Assembly (NCBI RefSeq): GCF_024679095.1
Contig: NC_066509.1
Location: 18,362,299 to 18,426,298, forward strand
Reading direction: 5' to 3'
DNA from: Eriocheir sinensis
Lineage: Eukaryota > Arthropoda > Malacostraca > Decapoda > Varunidae
Length of the DNA stretch: 64,000 bases
Shown here: piece by piece, positions 46,301-59,740 of the stretch
Numbering within the stretch: position 1 is the stretch's first letter
Layout of the letters: each line of letters opens with the position of its first letter
Notes under the pieces: generated by a model
Database searches by the model: none
What the model was told of the DNA's origin: nothing
The model's input: the letters and a program-made list of their open reading frames with translations, nothing else
Position numbers and translations under genes: made by a program

Positions 46301-47682
46301 ATACACATAAAATAATGTAAATTCGAATTAAAATAAATAAACAAAATACCAATAAAAGAATGTCTATTTGGATAAATATAAATATACTAAATACATTTGT
46401 TTCAAAATATATATACGAATACATATAAAATAACGTAGATTTCTATAAAAATACATATACAAAATACACATAAAATTAAGTAAATACGTATAAAAAAATG
46501 TATACAAAATACACATAAAATAATGTAAATTCGTATAAATGTAAATAAACAATATACCAATAAAAGAATGTGTATTTGTATATATATATATAAAAAAAAC
46601 ATAAAAATAAAATAAATATATATTAAACTATATACATAAAATAAAATAAACAAATATAAAATATATGTACAAAAATGAACATTAAACAAATTTGCATAAA
46701 AATATATATACAAAACACACATTAGATAATGTAAATGAGTATAAAAATATGTATACAAAATACCTATGAAATAATCTAAATTCGTATCGAATTAAATTAA
46801 GAAATACCAATAAAATAATGTAATTTTGGATGAAAATATATATACAAAATAAACATAAAATAACCTAAATACAAATACAAATATCGACATAAAATAATTT
46901 AAAATTGAATGAAATAAATATACAAAATAAACATAAAATAATGTAAATTTGTAATGAAATATATGAAAAAATACACATAAAATAATATAAATTTGTATGA
47001 AAATATATACCCAAATACACATTAAATAACATTAATTTGTATAAAATTTGTATCAAAATGTATTCTTATACACACAATAAAATAACTTAATTTTTTATGA
47101 AAATGTATATACAAAATACACATAAAATAATTTAAATACGTAGAAAAATATATATACAAAAAACACATAAAATAATGTAAATATGTATGAAAATATATAA
47201 ACAAATACACATAAAATAATGTAAATTTGGATAAAATATATATCATAAAATAATGTAAATTCGTATCAAAATAAATAAACAAAATACCAATAAAAGAATG
47301 TGTATTTGTATGAATATAAATATACAAAATACACATAAAAAAACGTAAATTTATATAAAACTATATACAAAAATACACAGAAGTAATTAAATTTGTATGA
47401 AAATATATACAAAATACACACGAAATAAGCTAAATTTGAATTGAAATATATATACAAAATACATGAAATAAAGTAAATTTGTATAAAAATATTTATACAA
47501 ATACACATATAATAACGTAAATTTGTATGAAAATATATAAACAAAATACACATTAAATAATGTAAATACGTATAAAAAAATATGTACAAAATACACATAT
47601 AATCATGTAATTCGTATCAAAATAAATAAACAAAATACCAATAGAATAATATAAATTTGTATGAGTAAACGTGTATGTTGCA
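42693..47682 (-). repeat. Longest single-orientation satellite block (~5 kb), A-rich
   Basis: It starts like 59,741-60,400, then from 43,015 to about 44,820 repeats 38,700-40,500. It continues with three m13-m12 series (44,350, 45,500, 46,030), a low-order patch at 46,580-46,680 and the pre-J1 series. It ends in J1 at 47,661-47,683. Confidence 0.84.
43282..43353. repeat. (TA)n array, ~72 bp
   Basis: A pure TA run between CCAATAAAATA and GAATGAAAAT. The paralogous position at 40,946-40,957 is only AATATATATTTG. Confidence 0.95.
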
Positions 47683-48612
47683 TATTTTTTCAATACAAAT
47701 TTACCTTATTATATACGAATTTTGTATATTAATTTTAATACAAATTTAATTATTCGATGTGTATTTTTGTATCTGTATTTCTATAAACATATTCTTTATT
47801 TTTTGGGTATTTTGTCTCTTTATTTTCATACAAATTTACATTATTTTATTGATATTCTGCTCATTCATTTTGATAGGAATTGATATTATTCTATGTGTAT
47901 TTTGTATATATTTTTCATACAAATTTTCGTTATTTTATGTGTATTTGTTTATATATTTTGACACAAATTTACAATATTTTATGGGTATTTTGTATATACA
48001 TTTCAAAAGAAATTTACCTAGTTTTATGTGAATTTTGTATATCTTTTTTCATACAAACTCAAATTATTTCTGTTTTTTTGTATATATTTTAATACAAATT
48101 TTAGTTATGTTATGTGTATTTTGTAAATTTATTTTCATTCAAATTTATATTATTTTATAGGTGTTTTGTTGATTTATATTGATACGAATTTACATTATTT
48201 ATATGTACTTTGTATATATATTTTTATACGCTTTTCCATTATTTAATATTTATTTTGAATATATATTTTTATACAAATTTATGGTATTTTATGTGTATTT
48301 GTATATATATTTTCATATAAATTTACATTATTTTATGTGTATTTTGTACATATATTTTATTACAAATCTACCTTATTTTATGTTTATTTTGTATGTGTAT
48401 TTTGTATATTTATATTTATCCAAATACACATTCTTTTATTGGTATTTTGTTTATTTATTTTAATTCGAATTTACGTTCTTTTATCGGAATTTTGTTTATT
48501 TATTTTGATACGAATTTTCATTTTTTTTAGGTGTATTTGATATATATATTTTTATACTTATTTACATAATTTTATATGTATTTTGAATATATATTTTCAT
48601 AGAAATTTACTC
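47683..48612 (+). repeat. Satellite block, T-rich, alpha-type J1 flank
   Basis: Follows 22,599-23,400 closely. It then jumps at about 48,475 into the ACGTTCTTTTATCGGAATTT monomers that normally lie before the CTCTAT joint, so this is a recombinant of two modules. Confidence 0.83.
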
Positions 48613-50023
48613 TATATATATATGTATAGAAAATACACATGAAATAATCTAAATTCGTATCGAAATAAATGAACAAAATACCGATAAAATAATGTAATTT
48701 TGAATGAAAATATATATAGAAAATACACATAAAATAACGTAAATACAAATAAATATATACACATAAAACAATTTGAATTTGAATGAAAATAGATATAAAA
48801 ATAAACTTAAAATAAGGCAAATTTATAATGAAATATATATACTAAATACACATAAAATAATGAAGATTTGTTTCAAAATATATATACGAATACACATAAA
48901 ATAACGTAGATTTCTATAGAAATATATATACAAAATACACGTGAAATGTTGTAAATACGTATAAATATATATATACAAAATACACATAAAATAATGAAGA
49001 TTTGTTTCAAAATATATATACGAATACACATAAAATACCGTAGATTTCTATAGAAATATATATACAAAATACACATGAAATGTTGTAAATACGTATAAAT
49101 ATATATATATACAAAATACACATTAAATAATGTAAATTCGTGTCAAAATAAATAATTAAAATATCAATAAAAGAATGAGTATTTGTATGAAAATACATAT
49201 ACAAAATACACATAAAATAACGTAAATTTGTATAAAACTATATATAAAAATACACACAAATAAGTTAAATTTGTATGAAAATAAATATACAAAAAAACAT
49301 AAAATTAGGTAAATTTGTAAAGAAATACATATACAAAATACACATAAAATAATGTAAATTTGAATTAAAATATATAAACAAATACACTTAAATTAACATA
49401 AATTTGTATAAAATATATATAAAAAATACTCATTAAATAATGTAAATATGTATAAAAAATATATATACAAAACACAAATAGAATAATGTAAGATCATATT
49501 AAAATAGATACACAGAATGTAAATAAAATAATGTAAATTTGTATGAAAATAAAGATGCAAAATACCCATAAAATAATGCATTTTTTTATAAATATACAAA
49601 ATACACATGAAAGGATGTAAATACGTATAAAAATATATATACAAAATACACATTAAATAATGTAAATTCGCGTCAAAATAAATAAACAAAATGTCAATAA
49701 AAGAATGTGTATTTGTATGAAAATAAATATACAAAATACACATAAGATAACATAAATTTGTATAAAACTATATACAAAAATACACAAAAATAATTTAAAT
49801 TTGTATGAAAATAAATATACAAAATACTCATAAAATTAGGTAAATTTGAATTGAAATGTATATAGAAAATACATAAAATAATGTAAATTTGTATCAAAAT
49901 ATTTATAAAAATACATATAATAACGTAAATTTGTTTAAAAATATATAAACAAAATACACATAAGTAATGTAAATACGTATAAAAAATATGTACAAAATAC
50001 ACATATAATCATGTAATTCCTAT
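48613..50023 (-). repeat. Satellite block, A-rich, left of LTR element
   Basis: It includes a three-monomer tandem duplication at 48,861-49,128 (period 134 bp) and m6-m1 / m13 fragments. From 49,850 it carries the sequence matching the left arm, up to the LTR target site ATTCCTAT (50,016-50,023). Confidence 0.84.
50020..50023. other. Left target-site duplication, CTAT
   Basis: CTAT abuts the TGTA end. The identical CTAT at 51,533-51,536 abuts the TACA end. Unoccupied relatives of the site read ATTCGTATCAAAATAAAT, so one CTAT is the original sequence apart from a G/C difference. Confidence 0.8.
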
Positions 50024-50034
50024 TGTAACGGTCC

Positions 50035-50215
50035 GAATGTGAGTGAACGAGAATGTGAGTAAGTCAGTGAGTAACAGTGAGTAAGTGAGTGCATGAATGA
50101 ACGAGAGAATGTGAGTAAGTCGGTGAATGACAGAGTGAGTAAGTGTGAGCGAGTGGGAGCGTGCGTGAGTGAGTGAATGAGTGAAAGAGTGAATGGGTAG
50201 CTGAGGAATGTAAGT
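50035..50215 (+). repeat. Degenerate (GAGT/GAAT)n tract in LTR
   Basis: About 180 bp of tetranucleotide-like GAGT, GAAT and AAGT steps. It contains a longer internal repeat: GAATGTGAGTAAGTC begins at 50,051 and again at 50,107. It lies directly inside the left terminus. Confidence 0.85.
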
Positions 50216-50450
50216 GCGTAAAAGGTTATGAGAAGATAACACGGCGAGCGAATATATGAACGAGTTACTGAAATCCCTCATCCCAAAGCCTCGAACCCCT
50301 CCAAGAAACCAATAACTAGTTAGTTAGATAGGTAGGAGTGATTGTAAAAGAATGTTCCGGAAGGGAGGTAGAGTCAGTAATGCGGGGTTAAAAGATCACG
50401 TGATGGAGGAGAGAAGCTGATGAGTAAGCGAGGAGGAGGAGGAAGAAAGC

Positions 50451-50590
50451 AGAAGCGGGGTAGACTTGAGGAGGCAAGCACCACTGCAGAAAACCAGAAG
50501 CTGGGTAGACTTGAGGCGAGCACCACGGCAGCAAGGCAGAAGCTGGGTAGACCGGAGACGAGCACCACGGCAGCAAGCCAGAAGCTTGGA
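50451..50590 (+). repeat. Minisatellite, 42-45-bp unit, ~3.2 copies, in LTR
   Basis: Copies begin with AGAAGC(T/G)GGGTAGAC at 50,451, 50,496 and 50,538, with a partial copy AGAAGCTTGG at 50,580. Periods are 45, 42 and 42 bp. Units share AGCACCAC(T/G)GCAG. The number of units may vary between LTR copies. Confidence 0.88.
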
Positions 50591-50600
50591 GAACGTACAC

Positions 50601-50760
50601 ACCACCCACGGCCTACTGTGTGAGGCGGGCTAGCAGGAGACGAGCAGCAGCCCTAGCAAGGAAAGGCAGCGAGTTGAGTAAGAGCGGTGTCCACCTCTCC
50701 ACTCAGCCCCCCCCCCCCCCCCCGAAAGACCACCCACGGCCTGCGGGGTGAGACGGACTA
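50601..50760 (+). repeat. 128-bp spaced direct repeat flanking a C17 run in LTR
   Basis: ACCACCCACGGCCT starts at 50,601 and again at 50,729, each followed by GGTGAG/TGTGAG, then GGCGGGCTA or GACGGACTA. Between them is a run of 17 C (50,707-50,723). A second pair, CTACATCAA-x-GGCGCCCG, lies at 50,842 and 50,891. Confidence 0.82.
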
Positions 50761-51532
50761 CCGGATGGGAACTTGTATGGCGGGGTAGCCTGCCCCTCGA
50801 CTGTCCTGGGGGCTCCAATACCACTGCCCCCAAGCTGCTCCCTACATCAAAGGGCGCCCGCCTCTCCACACCACCCGAGCCGCTCCATCTCTACATCAAG
50901 CGGCGCCCGTCTGTCCATCACCAGGATCGCCCATTCCCATCGTGGACGTCCTCTGCCGAGCCAGACACTCACGCAGCTCCTCCTCCTCCGCATCCATCAA
51001 CTACAGAGCTAAGCATTCTGTGTATTCCCCAAATCTCCCCTTGTGCCGGTAGTTAGCTAGTTTAGAGGCCTACAGCCTGTCGGTCATTCATTTTTGTTCA
51101 TATTTTTTATTAGCACTCCGCTAACCTTTAAAGTAAACCAAATACATATTTATATCTAACCTTACCGAGTGTTATCATTTGGAGCCTGTTTTGCTGCTCA
51201 TTGAAATTACTGAACCATACACATCCCTCCATAGTACATAATCACCATCCAATTTCTTAATGCTGTCTCAAAAAGTGGTTCCCACGGAAATCCTCCCACC
51301 CTCCATAATTAACCACACAAGTAACGCCCTTCTGGTCACAAACTTCGGAACGAGTGTTCACTTGTCCTGAGGCCTTAACATCCGGGACCAGCGCTCGACA
51401 ACTACCACGCTACCACATATCATTCACTACCCTAGTGGTTGTCATAATTAAAGGGATGTAGCTTTTAATTATTCATTCATTTATTTAATTTAATTTATTA
51501 TTTTTTTTTTCTTCTCTATTTTCCACGCTACA

Positions 51533-51536
51533 CTAT
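51533..51536. other. Right target-site duplication, CTAT
   Basis: Second copy of the 4-bp duplication. Satellite resumes immediately as CAAACTAAATAAAC. The C in ACTAAATAAAC is shared with the paralog at about 31,880 in reverse complement, which confirms the locus pairing. Confidence 0.8.
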
Positions 51537-54500
51537 CAAACTAAATAAACAAAATATCAATAAAATAATGTAAATTTGTATGAGAAAACATATACAAATA
51601 CATATAAAATAACGCTAATTTCCATAAAAATATATATCCAAAAATGAACGTAAAATAAAGTAACTTTGGATAAAAATATATATACAAAACACACATTAAG
51701 TAATGTAAATCCGTACATAAAATAACCTAAATTTGTATATAACTATATACAAAAATACACAAAAATTATTTAAATTTGTATGAAAAGAAATATACAAAAT
51801 ACACATAAAATTAGGTTAATTTGTATTGAAATACATATACAAAATACATATAAAATAATGTAAATTTGAAAGAAAATATATAAACAAATACACATATAAT
51901 AACGTAAATTTGTATGAAATATATAATCAAAATACACATTAAATAATGTAAATATGTATAAAAAATATATATACAAAACACAAATAGAATAATGTAAAAT
52001 CGTATCAAAATATATACACAGAATATTAATAAAATAATGTAAATTTGTATGAAAACTAAGATGCAAAATACCTATAAAATAACGCATTTTTTATAAAAAT
52101 ATTGATACGAAAATACACATAAAATATTTGAATTTGTATTAAAATAAATATACAGAATGCACATACAATAAGGTAAATTTGTATTGAAATAGACATGGAA
52201 AATATATATAAAATAATGTAAATTTGTTTCAAAATATATATACGAATACACATAAAATAACGTAAATTTCTATAAAAATACATATACAAAATACACATAA
52301 TATTAAGTAAATATTATAAAAAGGTATACAAAATACACATAAAATAATGTAAATTCGTATAAATGTAAATAAACAATATACCAATAAAAGAATGTGTATT
52401 TGTATAAATATAAATATACAAAATGCACATAAAATAACGTAAATTTATATAAAACTATATACATAAAATAACGCAAATTTCTATAAAAATATATGTACAA
52501 AAATGAACATAAAATAAATTTGCATAAAAATATATATTCAAAACACACATTAGATAATGTAAATGAGTATAAAAATATGTATACAAAATACCTATGAAAT
52601 AATCTAAATTCGTGTCGAGTTAAATTAAGAAAATACCAATATAATAATGTAATTTTGGATGAAAATATATATACAAAATACACATAAAATAACCTAAATA
52701 CAAATACAAATATACACATAATAATTTAAAATTGAATGAAATAAATATACAAAATAAACATAAAATAAGGTAAATTTGTAATGAAATATATGAAAAAATA
52801 CACATAAAATAATATAAATTTGTATGAAAATATATATACAAATACACATTAAATAACATGAATTTGTATAAAATTTGTATCAAAATATATACTTATACAC
52901 ACAATAAAATAACGTAATTTTTTTATGAAAATGTATATACATACACATAAAATAATTTAAATACGTAGAAAAATATATATACAAAAAACACATAAAATAA
53001 TGTAAATATGAATGAAAATATATAAATAAATACACATAAAATAATGTAAATTTGGATAAAATATATATACAAAATGAACATTAAATAATGTAAATATGTA
53101 TAAAAAAATATATACAAAAAACACATAGAATAATGTTAAATCGTATCAAAATAAATAAAGAGAATATCAATAAAATAATGTAAATTTGTATGAAAATAAA
53201 GATGCAAAATATCCATATAATAACGCATATTTGCATAAAAATATATATATACAAAAAAACATATAAAATAATTAACTTTGTATTAAAATAAATATACAAA
53301 ATGCACGTACAATAAAGTAAATTTGTATTGAAATAGATATGCAAAATACACATTAATAATGTAAATTTGTATCAAAATATATATACGAATACTCATAAAA
53401 TAGAGTAAATTTCTATGAAAATATACATACAAAATAGATATACAAAATACACATATAACTAGTTAAATTTGTATTTAAATTCATGTAGAAAAAACACATA
53501 AAATAATGTAGATTTGTATGAAATGAAAACAAATACATTTTATATAAATTAGATATACAAAATACACATAGAATAATGTAAAAACATATCAAAATAAATA
53601 CACAGAATATCAATAAAATAATATAAATTTGTATGAAAATAAAGATGCAAAATACCCATAAAATAAAGCATATTTTTATAAAAATACATATACAAAAATA
53701 CATATAGATTAATCAAATTTGTATTAAAATTAATATACAAAATGCACATACAATAAGGTAAATTTGTATTGAAAAAATATGCAAAATACACATAAAACAA
53801 TGTAAATTTGTTTCAAAATATATATACGAATACACATAAAATAACGCAGATTTCTATAGAAATATATATAAAAAATACACTTGAAATAATGTAAATACGT
53901 ATAAAAATATATATACAAAGTACACATTAAATAATGTTAATTCGTGTCAAAATAAATAAACAAAATATCATGAAAAGAATGTGTATTTGTATGAAAATAA
54001 ATATACAAAATACACATAAAATAACCTAAATTTGTATAAAACTTTATATAAAAATACGCAAAAATAATTTAAACTTGTATGAAAAAAAATATACAAAAAA
54101 CATATAAAAATAGGTAAATTTTTATTGAAATACATATACAAAATACACATAAAATAATGTAAATTTGAATGAAAATATATAAACATATAGACTTTAAATA
54201 ACGTAAATTTGTATCAAATATATATACAAAAAAAACATTAAATAATGTAAATATGTATAAAAAATATATATACAAAACACAAATATAATAATGTAAAATC
54301 GTATCAAAATAAATACAGAAAATATTAATAAAATAATGTAAATTTGAATGAAATTAAGAGGCAAAATACCCATAAAATAACGCATTTTTTATAAAAATAT
54401 AAATACGAAAAAATATAAAATATTTGATTTTGTATTAAAATAAATAGATATACAAAATACACATAAAATAAGCTAAATTTGAATTGAAATATATATACAA

Positions 54501-54770
54501 AATACATAAAATAATGTAAATTTGTATCAAAATACCTATACAGATACACATATAATAACGTAAATTTGTATAAAAATATATAAACAAAATACACATTAAA
54601 TAATGTAAATACGTATAAAAAAATGTAAAAAATACTCAAATAATCATGTAATTCGTATCAAAATAAATAGACAAAATACCAATAAAATAATGAAAATTTC
54701 TATGAGAAAACATATACAAAATACACATAAATAACGCAAATATCAATAAAAATATATATAATATAATATA
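51537..54770 (-). repeat. Satellite block, A-rich, right of LTR element
   Basis: Reverse complement of 28,656-31,890 throughout. It includes the TCGAGTTAAATTAAG monomer, the ACACACAATAAAATAACG monomer and the AATATATATAATATAATATA joint at its right end. Confidence 0.88.
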
Positions 54771-56690
54771 TTTTTATACATATTTAAAATATTTAATGTA
54801 TATTTTGTATATATATATTTTATCCAAATTTACGTTATTTTATATGTATTTGTTTATATATTTTCATACAAATTTACATTATTTTATGTGAGTTTTGTAT
54901 ATGTATTTCAATACAAATTGGCCTAACTTTATGTGTATTTTGCATATCTATTTTCAAACAAATTTAAATTTTTTTTGTGTATTTTTGTATATATTTTTAT
55001 ACAAATTTTAGTTATTTTATTTGTTTTTTGTATATATATTTTCCTACAAATATACATTCTTTTATTGGAATTTTGTGTATTTAATTTTTACATTATTTTA
55101 TGTGTATTTTGTATATATATTTTTCTACGTATTTAAACTATTTTATGTGTATTTTATATATACATTTTCTTTAAAATTTACGTTATTTTATTGTGTGTAT
55201 TCGTATATATTTTGAAACAAATTTTATACAAATTCATGTTATTTTATGTGAATTTGTATATATATATTTTCATACAAATTTATATTATTTGATGTGTATT
55301 CTTACATATATTTTATTACAAATTTACCTTATTTTATGTTTATTTTGTATATTTATTTCATTCAATTTTAAATTATTTAATGTGTATATTTGTATTTGTA
55401 TTTAGGTTATTTTATGTGTGTTTTCTATAATAATTTTCATCCAAAATTACGTTATTTTATTGTTATTTTCTTAATTTAACTCGATACGAATTTAGATTAT
55501 TTCATAGGTATTTTGTATACATATTTTCATACTCATTTACATTATCTAATGTGAGTTTTGTACATATTTTTTTTATGCAAACTAATTTTATGTGCATTTT
55601 TGTACATATATTTTTTTAGAAACTTAAAACGTTATTTTATGTGTATTTTGTATATGTTTTTTCACACAAATTTACATTATTTAATTATTTTTTTGTTTAT
55701 TTATCTTGATACGAATGACTTGATTATTGGTGTATTTTTTAAATATTTTTTTATACGTATTTACATTACTTAATGTGTATTTTGTTTATATATTTTTTTT
55801 ACAAATTTACGTTATTATATGTGTATTTGTTAAAAATATTTTGAAACGAATTTACTTTATTTTATGTATTTTGTATATATATTTCAATTCAAATTTAGCT
55901 TATTTTGTGTGTATTTTGTATATCTATTTTCATACAAATTTAATTACTTCTGTGTATTTTTGTATATAGTTTTATACAAATTTACGTTATTTTATGTGCA
56001 TTTTGTATATTTATATTTATACAGATACACATTCACTTATTGGTATTTTGTTTATTTATATTTATACGTATTTACATTATTTTATGTGTATTTTGTATAC
56101 ATTTTTTATTCGTATTTACTTAATTATATTTGTATTTTGTATATATATATTTATAGAAATCTACGTTATTTTATGTGTATTCGTATATATATTTTGAAAC
56201 CAATTTTCATTGTTTTATATGTTTTTTGGATATCTATTTCAATACAAATTTACCTTATTGTATGTGCATTTTGTATATTTATTTTAATACAAATTCAAAT
56301 ATTTTATGTGTATTTTGGTATATATAATTTTAAAAAAAATGCGTTATTTTATAGGTATTTTGCATCTTAGTTTTCATACAAATGTACATTATTTTATTAA
56401 TATTCTGTGTATATATTTTGATACGATTTTATATTACACTATTTGTGTTTTGTATATATTTTTTTATACATATTTTCATTATTTAATGTGTATTTTTTAT
56501 ATATATTTTATACAAATTAACGTCATTTTAAGTGTATTTGTTTATATAATTTCATTCAAATTTACCTTATTTTAAGTGTATTTTGTATAAATATTTCAAT
56601 ACAAATTTACCTAATTTTATGTGTATTTTTTATATTTATTTTCATACAAATTTAAATTATTTTTTGTTTTTTTGTATATACATATAGAGT
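54771..56690 (+). repeat. Satellite block, T-rich (copy D)
   Basis: Direct relative of 57-1,624 and reverse complement of 26,741-28,655. It keeps the m9-m16 monomers (56,185-56,545) that copy A has lost at its (TA)63 array. Confidence 0.88.
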
Positions 56691-58480
56691 AAATTTCTAT
56701 GAAAATATATAATCAAAATATATATAATATTATGTAAATAAGTATAAAAATATATACACAAATACACCTAAAAAAATGAAAATTCGTATCAAAATAAATA
56801 AACAAAATTCTGATAAAAGAACGTATATTTGTAGGACAATAAATATAGAAAATACACATAAAATTACGAAAATTTGAATAAAAGTATATACAAAAAAAAC
56901 AAAAAAATAAATTTCAATTTGTATGAAAATAGATATACAAAATACACATATAATTAGTTAAATTTGTATTTAAATACATGTACAAAATACACATAAAATA
57001 ATGTAAATTTGTATGAAATGAAAACAAATTCACATAAAATAACGTACATTTGTATAAAATAGATATACAAAATATACATAGAATAATGTAAAATCGTATC
57101 AAAATAAATACACACAATATCAATAAAATAATGTAATTTTGTATGAAAATAAAGATGCAAAATAACCATAAAATAAAGCATATTTTTTAAAAAATACATA
57201 TACAAGAATACACATAGAATAATTAAATTTGTATTAAAATTAATATACAAAATGCACGTACAATAAGGGAAATTTGTATTGAAAAAATATACAAAATGCA
57301 CATAAAACAATGTATGTTTCAAAATATATATAAAAATACAATTAAAATAACGTATATTTCTATAGAAATATATATACAAAATTCAATTGAAATGACGTTA
57401 ATACGTATAAAAATATATATACACAATACACATTAATAATGTAAATTCGCATCAAAATAAATAAACAAAATATCAATTAAAGAATGTGTATTTGTATGAA
57501 AATAGATATACAAAATACACATAAAATATTGTAAATTTGTATAAAACTCCATTAAAAAAATACTCAAAATAATTTAAATTTGTATAAAAATATATATACA
57601 AAATACACATAAAACTAGTTAAATTTCTATTGAAATACATATACAAAATACACATAAAATAATGTAAATTTGAATGAAAATATATAAACAAATACACTTA
57701 AAATAACGTAAATTTGTATGAAATATATATAGAAAATACACATTAAATAATGTAAATATGTATAAAAAAAAATATACAAAACACAAATAGAATAATGTAA
57801 AATAGTATCAAAATAAATACACAGAATATTAATAAAATAATGTAAATTTGTATGAAAATAAAGGTGCAAAATATCCATAAAACAACGCATTTTTTATGAA
57901 AATATATATACCAAAATACACATAAAATATTTAAATTTGTATTACAATAAATATACAAAATGCACATACAATAAGGTAAATTTGTATTGAAATAGATATG
58001 CAAAATACACATAAAACAATGTAAATTTGTTTCAAAATATAAATACGAATACAGATAAAATCACGTAGATTTCTATAAAAATATATATATACAAAATACA
58101 CGTAAAATGAAGTAAATACGTATAAGAAAATGTATACAAAATACACATCAAATAATGTAAATTCGTATCAAAATAAATAAACTAAATGCCAATAAAAGAA
58201 TGTTTACTTGTATAAATATAAATATACAAAATACACATAAAATAACGTAAAATTGTATAAAACTATATACAAAAATAAACAAAAATAATTAAATTTGTAT
58301 GAAAATAGATATACAAAAGACATAAAATAAGCTAAATTTGAATTGAAATAAATATAGAAAATACATAAGATAAAGTAAATTTGTATCAAAATATATATTC
58401 AAATACACATATATTAAAATTAATATACAAAATGCGTATATAATAAGGTAAATTTGTATTGAAAAAATATGCAACATACA
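56691..58480 (-). repeat. Satellite block, A-rich (copy D), LINE-free allele-like paralog
   Basis: Matches 1,625-4,958 without the LINE. The unoccupied LINE site is at about 56,929 (TTTGTATGAAAATAGATATA). It ends in J1 at 58,471-58,492. Confidence 0.88.
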
Positions 58481-59740
58481 CGTTTACTCATACAAATTTA
58501 TATTATTTTATTGGTATTTTGCTTATTTATTTTGATACGAATTACATGATTATATGTGTATTTTGTACATATTTTTTTATACGTATTTACATTATTTAAT
58601 GTGTATTTTGTTTATATATTTTCATACAAATTTACGTTATTATATGTGTATTTGTATAAATATTTTGATACAAATTTACTTTATTTCATGTATTTTGTAT
58701 ATATATTTCAATTCAAATTTAGCTTATTTTGTGTGTATTTTGCATATATTTTCATACAAATTTAAATATTTCTGTGTATTTTTGTATATAGTTTATATAA
58801 ATTTACGTTATTTTATGTGTATTTTGTATATTTATATTTATACAAATACACATTCTTTTATTGCTATTTTTTTTATTTATTTTGATACGAATTTACATTA
58901 TTTTATGTGTATTTTGTATACATTTTTTATACGTATTTACTTCATTTTATGTGTATTTTGTATATATATTTTTATAGAAATCTATGTTATTATATGTGTA
59001 TTAGTATATATATTTTGAAACAAATTTATATTGTTTTATATGTATTTTGCATATCTATTTCAATACAAATATACCTTATTGTATGTGTTTTTTGTATATT
59101 TATTTTAATACAAATTTAATTTTTTTGATGTGTATTTTGGTATATATATTTTTAAAAATAAAAAAAATGCGTTATTTTATGGGTATTTTGCTTCTTTATT
59201 TTCATACAAATTTACATTATTTTATTAATATTCTGTGTATTTATTTTGATACGATTTTACATTATTCTATTTGTGTTTTGTACATATTTTTTTTATACAA
59301 ATTTACGTTATTTTAAGTGTATTTGTTTATATATTTTCATTCAAATTTACATTATTTTATGTGAATTTTGTGCATGTATTTCAATACAAATTTACCTAAT
59401 TTTATGTGTATTATGTATATTTATTTTCATACAAATTTAAAATATTTATGTCTATTTTTGTATATAGTTTGATACAAATTTAGGTTATTTTATGTGTAAT
59501 TTGTATATCTATTTTCATACAAATACACATTCTTTTATTGATATTTTGTTTATTTATTTTGACGCGAATTTTATGTGAATTTGTTTTCATTTCATACAAA
59601 TTTACATTATGTTAGGTGTATTTTGTACATGTATTTAAATACAAATTTAACTAATTATATGTGTATTTTGTATATCTATTTTCATACAAATTGAAATTTT
59701 TGTTTTGTTTTTTGTATATATTTTTATTCAAATTTTCGTA
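58481..59740 (+). repeat. Satellite block, T-rich, J1 to junction B (copy D)
   Basis: Same content and joints as 4,959-6,210 and 41,428-42,692, ending TTTTCGTAATCTTATAAAAA. Confidence 0.87.

Larger units (their letters stand above)
50024..51532. mobile_element. Solo-LTR-like element, ~1.51 kb
   Basis: A base-balanced insert with ends TGTAACGG and CGCTACA, the TG...CA inverted termini typical of retroviral-type LTRs (TGTA-x-CG matched on the opposite strand by the right end). Four bases CTAT lie directly outside both ends (50,020-50,023 and 51,533-51,536). Joining the flanks with one CTAT restores the satellite seen in reverse complement at 31,866-31,910. No gag or pol coding sequence is present, so a solo LTR left by LTR-LTR recombination is the simplest reading. 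A non-autonomous LTR element is possible. Orientation is not settled because I see no clear TATA box / poly-A signal pair. Inside are a GAGT-rich tract, a 42-45-bp minisatellite and a C17 run. Confidence 0.78.

Noticed and set aside
50009..50281. 90-codon minus-strand frame rich in HSLTH
   Set aside because: It is the complement of the GAGT/GAAT tract of the LTR, so it is low-complexity sequence without coding features.
50374..51056. Several 60-100-codon frames in the LTR, some repetitive
   Set aside because: They overlap on both strands, derive from the minisatellite and C-rich repeats, and none resembles gag, pol or env.
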